DNA from: Ottelia alismoides
Lineage: Eukaryota; Streptophyta; Magnoliopsida; Alismatales; Hydrocharitaceae
Direction: 5' to 3'
Length of the DNA stretch: 64,000 bases
NCBI GenBank assembly: GCA_037367405.1
Contig: JAZKJV010006047.1
Location: 1 to 64,000, forward strand
Shown: positions 1 through 10,042 of the stretch, one piece after another
Numbering within the stretch: position 1 is the stretch's first letter
Layout: every line of letters starts with the position of its first letter
Translations under genes and position numbers: made by a program
Notes under the pieces: generated by a model
What the model was told of the DNA's origin: nothing
The model's database searches: none
What the model saw: the letters and a program-made list of their open reading frames with translations, nothing else

Positions 1-1749
1 TATAATCTTAGAGCTTCACTACCGAAGCGGTAGGATGCTTCCTGGAGCATCGGAGTGGTTAAGTGAGCATACATGACACATCGTAAACCTTTCCTCAACA
101 CGTGATTGGAGGGGTATTTTGCACATTTCTCCTCTGCTTTTTGTATTTACTATTTAGTCTACAAGCATTCATCTACCGAAGCGGTAGGATGCTTCCTGGA
201 GCATCGGGTGGTTAAGTGAGCATACATGACACATCGTAAACCTTTCCTCAACACGTGATTGGAGGGGTATTTTGCACATTTCTCCTCTGCTTTTTGTATT
301 TACTATTTAGTCTACAAGCATTCATCTATTGCAAGTTTTTGTAATATTTGCACTAAGGACCTTGCACTTGTAGCGTATTGCACTTTAGTCCATTCCAGGT
401 CCCACGTGCTTGTATGCATGAGAGGGCAGAAATTTTGCATGGACCCCTTCCAGTTATTGTGTTATTATTTGGTCCTCAAACTTGGAATTTTAGCTGAAAT
501 ATTTTGGTAAATTTGCATACTTAGTCTTATGGCTTTGCTTATTTTGCATTTGTACACTTGCTAGTGTGGAATTTAATTTATTGTGCGAACAATTGCATGC
601 ATACCCCTAGATATTGTTAAAATGGTTATGAAATGCTCTGAAATTTTGTAGAAATTGCAACTAGATCCTTGGTTTGCAGATTTAATTTTGTATTTTTATT
701 TTAATTATTGAAATTAGCATTTTGCATCTAAAATTATAAAAAAATTATTTGAAGTGCCCGAAACCATATTATATCACATATTTTTTTTGCAAAGCAATTA
801 GAGTTATTTTCCAATGTATAAAAAAGAAAAAATATTGCATTTTCTCCTGTTTAGCATTTACAAATCTACAAAAATTACAAAATATTTTGAAAATTTCAAA
901 AAAAAAAACTCATGTATGTCTATTTTGGTATCCTTTATTTTATGATCAATAATTTTTGCAAAATGCTATTGAAACCTCCTAAAAGTGAAAAAATATAGAA
1001 AAGCTTTATAAAAATTATAAAAAATTATAGAAAAGTCACAAAATATGTTTTAGATATCTAATTTCTTTATATTATCTAGTATCTGGGAAATTTGATATTG
1101 GGTTCAATCTGATACGATATATATAAATTTTACTATTTCAAGTACCTGGATTTATTATTGTGATTATTTCGAGTATTTCTTTAGTTAAAAATCCATAAAA
1201 ACTCTTAAGAATTATCCAAAAATAACCAAAAATAGAGAAGATTTTATAAAACCTTAAAATATTTTGTGCCTGAATTTTTAAGCATATTTATTATGTTTAA
1301 AAAATCTAAAAACATATCTTTTTATTCATTTTCTATATAGTGTATCTAAATGTATATGTTTATCTTATATTTCATTTAAAAAATAAGATTAAAAGAGGCA
1401 AAATTTAAAAATAGATAATATATATATATTTAAAACCCATAAAAACATTAAAAAATCAAAGTACAAAAATTCTAAGTTTTCTATTCAATTTTGTTGCTCT
1501 ACCTTGTGTACTACTTTGTGTTTTGATCCCTACTACTTTTTACTATACACATTCTTGTAATGTATAAGAAATTTTAGCTCACTTATTTTATTTCTTAATC
1601 ATTGTTGTGGGTTAATTGTTGAGATTGCACTTTGAATTGGGTTTCGAGAGTTGAGAGAGGCACCGATACAACGATTGTCGGGTCCAACTTGTCGAACACT
1701 ACGAGCTCTACAAGATCGGACTTAGGAACTCCGTCCTCAGTGCGTTTCA
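1..1749 (+). repeat. Element O: 5' LTR, truncated by the window edge
   Basis: AT-rich non-coding sequence ending in TTCA just before a degraded tRNA-Asp primer-binding site, so it is read as the 3' part of a forward 5' LTR. The left end lies outside the window. It has the same plan as the distal part of element D's LTR, with stretches of 'CACGTGATT', 'TATTTTGCAC' and 'TTGCATTTATACCCC' type. No ORF in it looks real. The boundary at 1749 is inferred from the position of the primer site. Confidence 0.7.
21..327 (+). repeat. 154-bp tandem duplication in the O LTR
   Basis: The block starting ACCGAAGCGGTAGGATGC at 21 repeats at 175. Copy one is 21-174 and copy two is 175-327. The only difference I see is one deleted base (ATCGGAGTGG against ATCGGGTGG). 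Near identity inside an old, decayed LTR points to a recent local duplication. Confidence 0.95.
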
Positions 1750-1751
1750 AA

Positions 1752-1769
1752 TGACGCCGTCGCTGCGGA
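1752..1769 (+). other. Element O: degraded tRNA-Asp primer-binding site
   Basis: TGACGCCGTCGCTGCGGA aligns with the intact site of element B (TGGCGCCGTTGCCGGGGA) with four mismatches. It lies two bases after the LTR end, as in the other elements. The match to the 3' end of plant tRNA-Asp is family knowledge. Confidence 0.75.
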
Positions 1770-1948
1770 GCATCGGTTTGCAGAGCATAGAGTAGACATT
1801 TAGATTGCTTTATAATTTTATTTTACTGTCCATTCTCTCTTTATTCTATTTTTATCTGAGAATATTCGAACCATCTTATTGTTTGAATTTGTTACGAGGG
1901 CTCGCCTATAAATGGAAGATTTACTTGAAGATCAGATGCATGCAAGAG
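1770..1948 (+). other. Element O leader, part 1
   Basis: Untranslated leader after the primer site, interrupted at 1948 by element B. The leader resumes at 15184. Nothing else is seen here. Confidence 0.65.
1944..1948. repeat. Target-site duplication AAGAG, left copy of element B
   Basis: AAGAG immediately precedes the 5' LTR and recurs directly after the 3' LTR at 15179-15183. Five bases is the usual Ty3/gypsy duplication. Confidence 0.95.
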
Positions 1949-2191
1949 TGATGAATCCATGATTCATTAACTTTTCTGTCGCATTTTGTCTTAAAACCCT
2001 TAACAAATACATGTAAATACTCGCTAATTCTCATATTTTAACAAAACCCCATTCATGTGTAAATATTCACTTTTAACCACTAAATTCATGTAAATAAATA
2101 AAGAACCAGAAAAAGGCATGTGGAATATATGTATATATATGTAACATGACTTAAACTATAAATATAACTGGAAGATATATTTATAGCCTAA

Positions 2192-2250
2192 CCCCCGAGA
2201 CCAAGTCAGCATGGATTGGTCGACAAACCAAAAAGTAGGGGGAGATAAGG
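2192..2250 (+). promoter_or_regulatory. Conserved U3 box: dyad plus purine tract (B 5' LTR)
   Basis: GACCAA (2199-2204) and TTGGTC (2216-2221) form a dyad, followed by AGTAGGGGGAGATAAGG. The 3' LTR has the same box at about 12294-12353. Related boxes at the matching place occur in C (22166-22227), R (19266-19329), I (59316-59384) and H (62990-63056), although the surrounding LTRs are diverged. A regulatory role is inferred from conservation only. Confidence 0.55.
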
Positions 2251-3140
2251 AAAGAAAACCCTATAAAAATAATCTATCACATGTATATACATTCTTCACT
2301 ATTTATAAATAAATACAAAACTTCAGAGAATTTTAATTATTTCATCTTAACTTATTCTTCACCAAATCTTTCTCCTAATTATTCATAAAAATGTAAATAA
2401 AAATATAAAAATAAGTTAAAAATATTACCCCGTAAATATGCCAAGAAATCCAGCTTACAACTTGTCAAAATCTCAACTTCCGAACATCATAACTTCCTCA
2501 TACGAACTCCAATTTCACTCTACTCACCTTTAAAGTTCATAAAATAATATTATCTAATTAATAAAGGTGATTTCACTAAATTCGGAGTCCGTTTGCAAAA
2601 AGTCGGTTTTGGGACCAAAAGACAAAGGGTTTCTGGGCTATTTATTTTATATAAACACACCTTATTTATTATTTTCTTAATTTTATAATTTCTAAATTAT
2701 TTCATGATCCTCTAGTTTCACTATTAATTATTTCATAATTTTTGGAGACTATTTATTATTTTTATAAAATCAAACAACCCAAAATATAGGTATATTTGAC
2801 CTATAGAGATACTTCCTCTATTTATTAAAATATGTAAATTAATTCATAAAAATCTATAAAAATTTGTATAAGTCTTATTTAAGGCCTTAATAATTAATAA
2901 AATATAAAATTAATTTTTATTTAATTATTTATTAAATTAAAAATTCAAACCTAGTCTATTACTACATATTTATTAATAAAATATTTATATTTGAAATAAT
3001 ATTTATTATTTATTAAAAGTAATTATACTATAATTTAGAAAATAAAATTATTTACATTTCTTGTATTTATACCTATTTAAAATAACATCATCTTCTATTT
3101 TATATTTAATTTATAGCTTATTTATACTTCTGGGCCAACT

Positions 3141-3200
3141 AGGTGCTGACACGTGTCAGCACCTGGAGCCTTCTTCCTCAAGAAGGTCTGCCGACCTTCT
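3141..3200 (+). promoter_or_regulatory. Three adjacent palindromes with a central G-box (B 5' LTR)
   Basis: 3141-3164 is a perfect 24-bp palindrome with half-site AGGTGCTGACAC and CACGTG at its centre. Next come stem CCTTCTT/AAGAAGG (3169-3175/3180-3186) and stem AGAAGGTC/GACCTTCT (3181-3188/3193-3200), each with a 4-nt loop. In the 3' LTR the first palindrome is 28 bp (13241-13268). The block lies about 150-200 bp before the TATA box, a normal place for a plant enhancer. CACGTG is a known bZIP/bHLH site; actual binding is not shown. Confidence 0.7.
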
Positions 3201-3332
3201 GTTCCAACTGCCCGACCTTCCACCATTTTTCCCGCTCGCCTCTCGAACCTTCTAGCCGATCTAAACCATCCATTCCCTACTCCTAACAACCCTCTACCCT
3301 CGCCGACCCTCCGATTAACCTTGGAGCCCACG

Positions 3333-3350
3333 CCAATCATCTATATAAAG
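3333..3350 (+). promoter_or_regulatory. LTR promoter: CCAAT and TATA box (B 5' LTR)
   Basis: CCAAT at 3333-3337 and TATATAAAG at 3342-3350 lie in the GC-rich core, downstream of the palindromes. Transcription would start about 30 bp later, near 3375-3385. The same box is at 13442-13450 in the 3' LTR. The start site is inferred. Confidence 0.65.
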
Positions 3351-5066
3351 CCTCCAAGTCGCCATTAACAACCAATCTTCTTCCACCTTAAGCTTTTCAG
3401 CTCCAGGTTGTTCGACCACCCCAACTTCCTAGCCTTGTTCCCAACCACTCGAGCGGTGACAGCGCCGGAGGAGGAGCTCGCGAGGAAGAGGAGTCGAAGG
3501 AGAAGGGATCCAAGGTGTACAACCACCTTGCATCGCCGCCAAGCGCTGCGTAGAGCTCCGGCGAGGTCGACCGTCGAGCAGCTTCTTCCAGGTCATACAC
3601 CCGGATTTTCCATAGACCACTTCCTTCATTTCATGATTTTATTTCTCGACAATAGAGCCACGATTAGCGTGGCTAACCGCGTTTTTAAGTAGACTAATCA
3701 TCATTCTTTAACGCCACTTCAAAACCTCCCTTCGATTCGCATCCATTCGATTCAAATCGATTCACAAAATCGCCATCTTCATACGGTTCTGGTTGTTGGC
3801 TGAAGTTTATGCGATTTTTCCTTAACTTTGGAGATCTATATCTAATAATCTCGGCCGATTCAATTTGAATCGAGCATAGTCATACATTCCTTGCAGATCC
3901 AGGTATCTCGCGAAGCAATTACATCGGAGTTTGGGCTTACGAACATCATCGATCTTGGATCTTGAAGTCGGAGCTCCAGACTGAACGAAGCCATCTCCGC
4001 GAAACCCCCACCTTCGTAGAGCTTCTGCCGCCGCTCGGAGCGGCGCCACCGCCATCTCCACCGCGGGCGAGCTCGAGGGGTGGAGGAGCCACCCCTCTGC
4101 CCCGCAGGCGAGCCCAAGACGCCGGAGGACAGCCGCCAAAAGTCGGAGGAAGAAAGCGTCGCCGCCAGGAGCTCCAACCGCTCAAGAACGCTCAGGCTAC
4201 AGTTTGCTGACACGTGGCACCACGACGAGCGTCGGATCGCGCCAGCGCGTTCTAATCTCTGCCATTGATCGCAAAACGGTGGGAAAATTGCATACTAAAC
4301 CCAGCTGAAGTTCCAGAATTCATTCCCGCCGCCCAAGTTTTGCATAATACGTTTAGGTCCCTCCGCAGGGACCTAAGTGTAAGAGTTTGTTATTTTTCTT
4401 GCAGAACAGTCCTTTTTGGACCTTTTTGAGAACAAATATTAATTAGTTTTTTACGCTTATGCCCCTGGGCTGTAGGGGCTATACTTGTCCGTTTGACCTC
4501 AGATTCCGACGATTCTTGAGGGATAGTTACACAACTACCCTAGCTATATAGTATAAAGTTTTCGCGTCTTTTCGACGAGTTTTTGACGTGATTTGATTTT
4601 CTCGAAAACCGCCTCGTTTTGTTTTGATTTCTTGTGCAGTTCGAGTACGCGGCTCGAACATCGTTCACTCTACTATATAGTACCACCTATATTCTATTCA
4701 CCTACTATATAATAAATAAATCTTTTGCAAATATCCCTTTTTGAAAATTAAATAAAAATTTGAAAAGAATAAAATCAAATAAAAATTACAAAAAAAATAA
4801 AAACCACTAAAAAAGGCCTTCTGACTTAGAGAAGAATTAAAATAAGATTACGAAGAAGAAAAATTAGGGAATATATTCTGCCTCCTTGAGTTCGACCCAG
4901 GAACACTTGCCTGGTTAAATATTAGTGAAACGGTTTTCCGACAGGAAACCGTAAATTTGTTTGATAGGTTTAAGAATCGAATTTGTTTCACGGCTTTCTG
5001 CTACAACTGACACTTCTTTAAATAAAAAGTGAAAGCCGCAAAACTCGATTTTTAGCCTTATCAAAA

Positions 5067-5084
5067 TGGCGCCGTTGCCGGGGA
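5067..5084 (+). other. Element B primer-binding site, tRNA-Asp
   Basis: TGGCGCCGTTGCCGGGGA, three bases after the LTR end, complements the CCA-terminated 3' end of plant tRNA-Asp. This primer is typical of Athila/Tat-type elements. Confidence 0.93.
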
Positions 5085-6255
5085 GGCGTTAGATTCCCTT
5101 GATTTTTCGTTTTTCGTGATTTTATTATTTTTCTTCTCTTTGTTTTTCGCACGGTTTTTCGTACGGCTTTTTCGTGTTTTGTTTTCTAAGTTTTCCTTCC
5201 TTGTTTTCTTTACGGCTTTCTCAGCTTTCTCGATATTATTTTGTGCTAATCATCTTTGCAGGGCCTGCAGAATCAACCGGTTTCCTCGGAAGCCGAGTCA
5301 GTTGAAAGGGCAGAGGTCGGCTCCTTCTTCACGAGTCGACTGCAGAGGAGCAGAGATTTAGTATCCTTTTATTTGAGTGAGAAAGGGAGAAAGTTGTACT
5401 AGCTTAATAAAATTTTCATTTTTTTAGGGGCTTGATTCATCGGATACCGTGTATCTGGTGAATCAGGGCACCCACCGCGGCTTTTATTGCTTATCGGTTT
5501 CCACGGTTTTCTAGATGCTTGCTTAGGATTTTTCGCTCTATCTGCTTGTGCCTCGTAGCTAGTTTTAGGACTTGCAACCTAGGTGCTTGCTCTAGGGTTT
5601 TAACAAAAAGACAAAAATAGACGTTGTTTGAAAATACATAAAAATTGCAAAATTAAAAATTGGGACTGCTAAAAATATCTGATCAAAAACCGTAAAATCG
5701 ATTCAATTGATTTGGGGAGAGTAACCCCCGCACATTTCTCAGAGTGCGCGAGTTGAGAGCCGACACTTAAGGATAGAGACAAAACCCCGTATTTCTTGCG
5801 GGATACTACTGGGTCCATACACCTGATCGCTGTTCCTCAGTGGGTAAGCTCGGGTAGCCGGAAACTGGTCCGGGTTTACTTAGCAGAGTGGGAGGTTTAG
5901 AGGACACTGCGCAAGGCTCCGTCCTCAAGTAACACGGGTAGCCGGAAACGGTCCGTACTTACTCCCATACTGGCTGAGTGCGAGTGGTCTCGCGTAAGGA
6001 TTCGGGCCAGTGTCTTGGAGAAACTATCGGGCTCCTATTGGCTTGCTCAGCCTGCGTAACCGCAACGATTGCTAAAACAACCCTAAAACCGAAAAGATAA
6101 AAAGACCGAACTCTTACGGTCTTCATCAGGGTTGAGTTGGTGAAAACGGGGTTTGCTTTGTGTTTGTTTGCGGGGCGTGAGTTTTCCGCGGCTTTCGCAT
6201 TCCTTCTTCTTTTGAATCGTACACGTGCTCTCCCAATCTTCTCTTGACATCGAAG
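5085..6255 (+). other. Element B untranslated leader
   Basis: About 1.17 kb between primer site and gag. It opens with a long T/C-rich tract (about 5100-5259) ending CATCTTTGCAG, which resembles a 3' splice acceptor. Two copies of a motif starting CGGGTAGCCGGAAAC lie at 5851-5880 and 5935-5963. A hairpin AAGACCG/CGGTCTT (6102-6108/6117-6123) sits about 130 bp before the gag ATG and recurs in element C. The duplicated motifs and hairpin could belong to a packaging or dimerisation signal, which is an inference. Confidence 0.7.
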
Positions 6256-9200
6256 ATGACGTCTCGACGGCTTTTCGGCTCAGACTCTGTGAGCTTTCAA
6301 CCGTCCACCGTCGAGCGTATGTCTTCACAGGCTAGGGATGACCCTCTTCCCGAGCTGGTCCCATCCGATCTCGAGGCGAGTCAGACCCAGACTCCCTCGC
6401 CTCCTGGCCAGATCATTGAGGCAGACCTACGTCTCAATACAAAATCCAAATCTCCTGAGTATTTCTCGATGAGTTCTTACGAGAGTTTCCATTTTCCAGA
6501 CAATCAGATGGCTCGTGGGAAAGCATCGGCAGCAGATGAGAGGCCAGCAGCTGAGGATCATCCGGAGGGAAGAGCAGATCTGAACGGAGATGTCACGACA
6601 GGTATTCTCGACACACTTCAGCAAATGAATCTACAGATTCGAGAACAGTTTAGAGTTCAGACCGAGTTGCAGGCTGAATTAGTCGCAATCAGAGCAGGGG
6701 CCGGGAACCAGTTACCGCCTGCGATTCCCGCTACTTTACGGGACGAGTATGACCCGGGCGCTCGAACGCTCCATCATTGGATTCGGCTACCGCCGAATCA
6801 AGGGCCATACGAACTCCGACCGTCCTTCATTTCTTTGCTTCCCAAGTACTATGGGAATGCCGCAGAGGAGCCGTTCACGTTTTTACAGCAGTTCGAGATG
6901 ATATGCGGAACGACCTGCTATCCAGGAGTGACACAGGAAGCCGTACGCCTAAAGGCTTTTCCTTTTGCCTTAGCCGATAAAGCCCTTTATTGGCTAAGCC
7001 ATCTAGGGAGAGAAATCTCCACTTGGGACGACCTGAAGTCCACCTTCCTGCGCAAGTATTTCCCTCTAGGAAGGACGAACATGATGAGGTGTCAGATCTC
7101 CAACTTCACGCAATTATCGAACGAATCATTCCATGAGGCATGGGATCGATTCAAGGACCTAACAGAGAGATGTCCTCATCATGAGATACCAATGAAGGTG
7201 CTAGTACAGAATTTTTTCGGAGGACTCCAGCCGGAAATTCAGGGGCTAGTTAGTGCCGCATGTGGCGGTAGTTACTTGAACAAGGATGCCGAGTCAGTCT
7301 GGGCTATCTTCGAAGGGATGGCCGAGAACTCGAGAGTTGTAGACTCTACTCGAGCATATCAGAAAGCCCCGCAGCCACCACATCACCGAGAGCATCACAA
7401 GGTGGCGAATATAGCAGACTCTGAATCCAACACCAACATGAGCTTCATTGGTGAGAAATTAATGTTGGTGGACGTAATTCACAAGCAAGTCCAGGACCTG
7501 CAACCGCTGCGAGAGTTGGAGAAACTCTCATCTCTACCTCAGCAGCTGAGTGATCTTTCGAAGAAGGTCTCTGATCTTCAACTTCAGTACCAGCAGAGTC
7601 AGACTTCTTCACAGCCAGAACGGAGGATCGCACCCACTCCACCCACCCGTCAGATACAATATGTTCAGAGCGAGCCCGAGATTCCGCAGATTGATTGGCA
7701 TGAGGATCAGTCTCATGCCAATGCTGGCCAGGTCATCAGCACTGCAGCGATGGAGGTGGAGCCGCAAGCCACTTTCGAGATCAATGGGATTTGGTATACT
7801 CCAGTTCAGCAGCCGAGTATACCGAATCATCAGCAGCAGCAGCCGTACGGTCATCCGCAGCATGGACGTCCGCAATTCCAGCACCGCCAGAATTTCACGC
7901 CGCCGCAGTCTCATCCGAACGTCTACCATCAGAGACCGCAGCCGACTTATCAGCACCCTGCTCAGTTTTCACCGAACTATTCTTTTCAGCAGCCGCAGCA
8001 ATCTTCCTCTACACCACAGCGCTACTCCCAGCCGTCCACTTCTCAGCACTTCACGCCAAAGCAGGAGAGAGGAGCAAGCCAGGGCCACCATACCGAACCA
8101 GAGATGTCTTCAAAGGCCCAGGCGCTCAACCAGATCATGGACATGCTCAGCACGCTCCAAATTGCACATAAGACAGAAATGGAGCAGGTTAACCGTCGTC
8201 TGGACGAGTTAACCGTGCCGAAGACCACTCTCCCAGCCCAGCCTCAGATGAATCCGAACAACAAGAGGAGGCATCCAGATCAGGTAGATACTACAGGTAA
8301 GATCTCGTTTCCTGAATTTTTGTCTAACTTCATTCGTCTCAGGAGCGGTAAATCACCGCAAACACCTACTGGAGAGGAGAGGGAACCAGAGGAGCACGAG
8401 CATGATCCGAATGCCGAGGAGGAGGAACCGCAAGAGGATGAGGACGTACAATCAAGAGACGGGAGCAATGCCAACAGTTCAGATATGGATACTGGCGACT
8501 CAGATGATGATATCACGCCAGATCAGGCAGAATCCCCAGAGAAAAACATTTCTTCCCCTGTCTTAGAGAGTTTTGTAAATAATTCTGAGACTCTCGATGT
8601 ACAAGCTGATTCCAATGATTTCAATAAAAGTTCTGATTTTCTGAATCCTGACTTTATTCCTTTTCCCGATGCTTTGTTTGGAAAAGGAAAGAAAAAGACC
8701 AAAAATAATCCTGAATCTCCACAATTTGAAAAGTTGCTCAAAGATCATATCTTTCTGAAAATCCCGCTCCACGATGCCTTGGATCGTTTTCCTACACTCA
8801 AGAATCAGTTGAGGAACAGATGTACTACTCGTAGGAAAAAGAGATCAAGAGTTGAGAAGCATATTTTGACCAAGGCAACTTCATGTGCAATTCGGAACAA
8901 GGTACCCAAGAAGAAGAGAGATTTGGGAGCTCACTATGTCAATTGTCAGAATGAAGACACTACATTCCATCGAACTCTCTTAGATAATGGTTCCTCGATC
9001 AATTTACTTCCGTCCTCTTTGCTTGATATGCTCAAGCTAGGTCCTCTTTATAAATCACGGGCGATTCTTCAGTTTGCAGATCGATCTATAAAGAGACCTA
9101 GAGGTGTGTTAAGGAACATTATCGTGACTGTTCAGGGCTCGCAGTTTCCCGTGGACTTTACAGTCCTAGACATGACATGCCCTACTCAGTTACACCTTGC

Positions 9201-9822
9201 TCCAATCATTCTCGGGAGACCCTTTTTGCAGACAGCAAAAGCACTCTTTGACTATGATGCTGGGAGAGTATCATTCCGCACAGACAACGGAGAGATACAC
9301 ATTGAGATGGAGAGAGAATGTAGCAGTCCTAGATCAGTGTTGTCATTTACTTCAGAGGACACCAGTCTTGCGGAAGATTGCCAGAACATAGATGAGACAC
9401 AATCTCTTGATCTTGAGAGTATTTATTTTGATACCCAAGATATCCTACAAGAGGATATGGTAGATCACTTGGTACCTAGTTCTTCAGATGATTGTTCACA
9501 TACAGAAACAGATTTCATATCAGATTCAGATGAGCAGTCACCTGCGATAAATATCTCTGTGCCGCAGATTGAAAGAACACATATTACAGCACAAGAGTCC
9601 ATCAAATACATTGCACAGATCATACAGTCCATTCAGCGTAGAGAGTCGGATGGTGTAATGCTGACACATATAGACACCTTCTGTAGTCCGACTCCAGCAA
9701 CGCATATTTCAGAAAAGAGAGCTATGCCGTGTACAGAGTTCACTTACAGAGAAGGCTCTACTTTTGCAGCCAAAGATCAATACGCACACAAGAAGCAGAC
9801 AATTCAGTATGATCCTGGTTGA
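6256..9822 (+). CDS. Gag-protease polyprotein of element B, intact
   Basis: 1188 codons; the ATG at 6256 is chosen because the upstream in-frame codon at 6244 is TTG. The order of domains is: Gln-rich N-terminus; Retrotrans_gag-type core at about residues 205-345, with CPHH and the AACGGSY signature; a heptad-like segment 405-450; a Gln/Pro/His-rich region 515-612; an acidic stretch about 705-780; a basic segment with PKKKRD (884-889), a possible nuclear signal; then an aspartic protease with DNGS at 910-913 and the ILGRPF motif near 986. No CCHC zinc knuckle is visible. In this family Gag forms the particle and the protease cuts the polyprotein. The ORF ends in the linker that normally leads to reverse transcriptase. 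DNGS in place of D-T/S-G occurs in plant gypsy proteases. It is the only open full-length ORF in the window. Confidence 0.93.
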   Translation: MTSRRLFGSDSVSFQPSTVERMSSQARDDPLPELVPSDLEASQTQTPSPPGQIIEADLRLNTKSKSPEYFSMSSYESFHFPDNQMARGKASAADERPAAEDHPEGRADLNGDVTTGILDTLQQMNLQIREQFRVQTELQAELVAIRAGAGNQLPPAIPATLRDEYDPGARTLHHWIRLPPNQGPYELRPSFISLLPKYYGNAAEEPFTFLQQFEMICGTTCYPGVTQEAVRLKAFPFALADKALYWLSHLGREISTWDDLKSTFLRKYFPLGRTNMMRCQISNFTQLSNESFHEAWDRFKDLTERCPHHEIPMKVLVQNFFGGLQPEIQGLVSAACGGSYLNKDAESVWAIFEGMAENSRVVDSTRAYQKAPQPPHHREHHKVANIADSESNTNMSFIGEKLMLVDVIHKQVQDLQPLRELEKLSSLPQQLSDLSKKVSDLQLQYQQSQTSSQPERRIAPTPPTRQIQYVQSEPEIPQIDWHEDQSHANAGQVISTAAMEVEPQATFEINGIWYTPVQQPSIPNHQQQQPYGHPQHGRPQFQHRQNFTPPQSHPNVYHQRPQPTYQHPAQFSPNYSFQQPQQSSSTPQRYSQPSTSQHFTPKQERGASQGHHTEPEMSSKAQALNQIMDMLSTLQIAHKTEMEQVNRRLDELTVPKTTLPAQPQMNPNNKRRHPDQVDTTGKISFPEFLSNFIRLRSGKSPQTPTGEEREPEEHEHDPNAEEEEPQEDEDVQSRDGSNANSSDMDTGDSDDDITPDQAESPEKNISSPVLESFVNNSETLDVQADSNDFNKSSDFLNPDFIPFPDALFGKGKKKTKNNPESPQFEKLLKDHIFLKIPLHDALDRFPTLKNQLRNRCTTRRKKRSRVEKHILTKATSCAIRNKVPKKKRDLGAHYVNCQNEDTTFHRTLLDNGSSINLLPSSLLDMLKLGPLYKSRAILQFADRSIKRPRGVLRNIIVTVQGSQFPVDFTVLDMTCPTQLHLAPIILGRPFLQTAKALFDYDAGRVSFRTDNGEIHIEMERECSSPRSVLSFTSEDTSLAEDCQNIDETQSLDLESIYFDTQDILQEDMVDHLVPSSSDDCSHTETDFISDSDEQSPAINISVPQIERTHITAQESIKYIAQIIQSIQRRESDGVMLTHIDTFCSPTPATHISEKRAMPCTEFTYREGSTFAAKDQYAHKKQTIQYDPG

Positions 9823-9834
9823 GCAATCAGATAA

Positions 9835-9930
9835 CCGTTCGTGGTTAACGGGCAGATGCTGAAGCACTTCGTAGAGACCACTGATCATCTGGCCCGAACT
9901 GAAGTGATCTATTTTGTACAGGAATCATAA
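9835..9930 (+). pseudogene. Integrase C-terminal remnant of element B
   Basis: 31 codons after a TAA, with the motif VVNGQMLKHFVE, matching the integrase C-terminus of D (near 43596) and F (near 57820). It ends at a TAA at 9928-9930. Its place just after the gag-protease stop shows that about 3 kb of pol, from the protease-RT linker to the integrase end, is missing. No start codon or ribosome access is evident, so it is a relic. Confidence 0.85.
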
Positions 9931-10042
9931 TCATTCTTTTACTTCTTCCTGTACAATTCCTTTTGAGCCATTCGGGAGATTCACCACACTTGTATATTCT
10001 TCATAGACCACAATCGTCCCCATTTTTTGTTCGTCTTCTATG

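Larger units (their letters stand above)
1949..5063 (+). repeat. Element B 5' LTR
   Basis: Starts TGATGAATCC and ends TTATCA, repeated at 12042-15178. The first 1.2 kb is AT-rich. A GC-rich core at about 3140-4260 carries palindromes and the TATA box, and the end is AT-rich again. The copies differ mainly by one-base indels and a 12-bp insertion (AAAGAAAGAAAA type) near 12200 in the 3' copy. Confidence 0.97.

Noticed and set aside
3408..4268. Overlapping ORFs on both strands in the B LTR core, repeated at 13508-14368
   Set aside because: GC-rich low-stop sequence gives ORFs in several frames at once. The frames differ between the two LTR copies because of one-base indels, and there are no motifs.
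7550..8228. ORFs of 60-220 codons in other frames over the gag ORF of B
   Set aside because: They shadow the Gln/Pro-rich part of the real gag-protease frame and contain no domains.
9835..9930. Separate small gene after gag-protease
   Set aside because: The 31 codons match the integrase C-terminus of D and F and follow a stop, so it is a deletion remnant.
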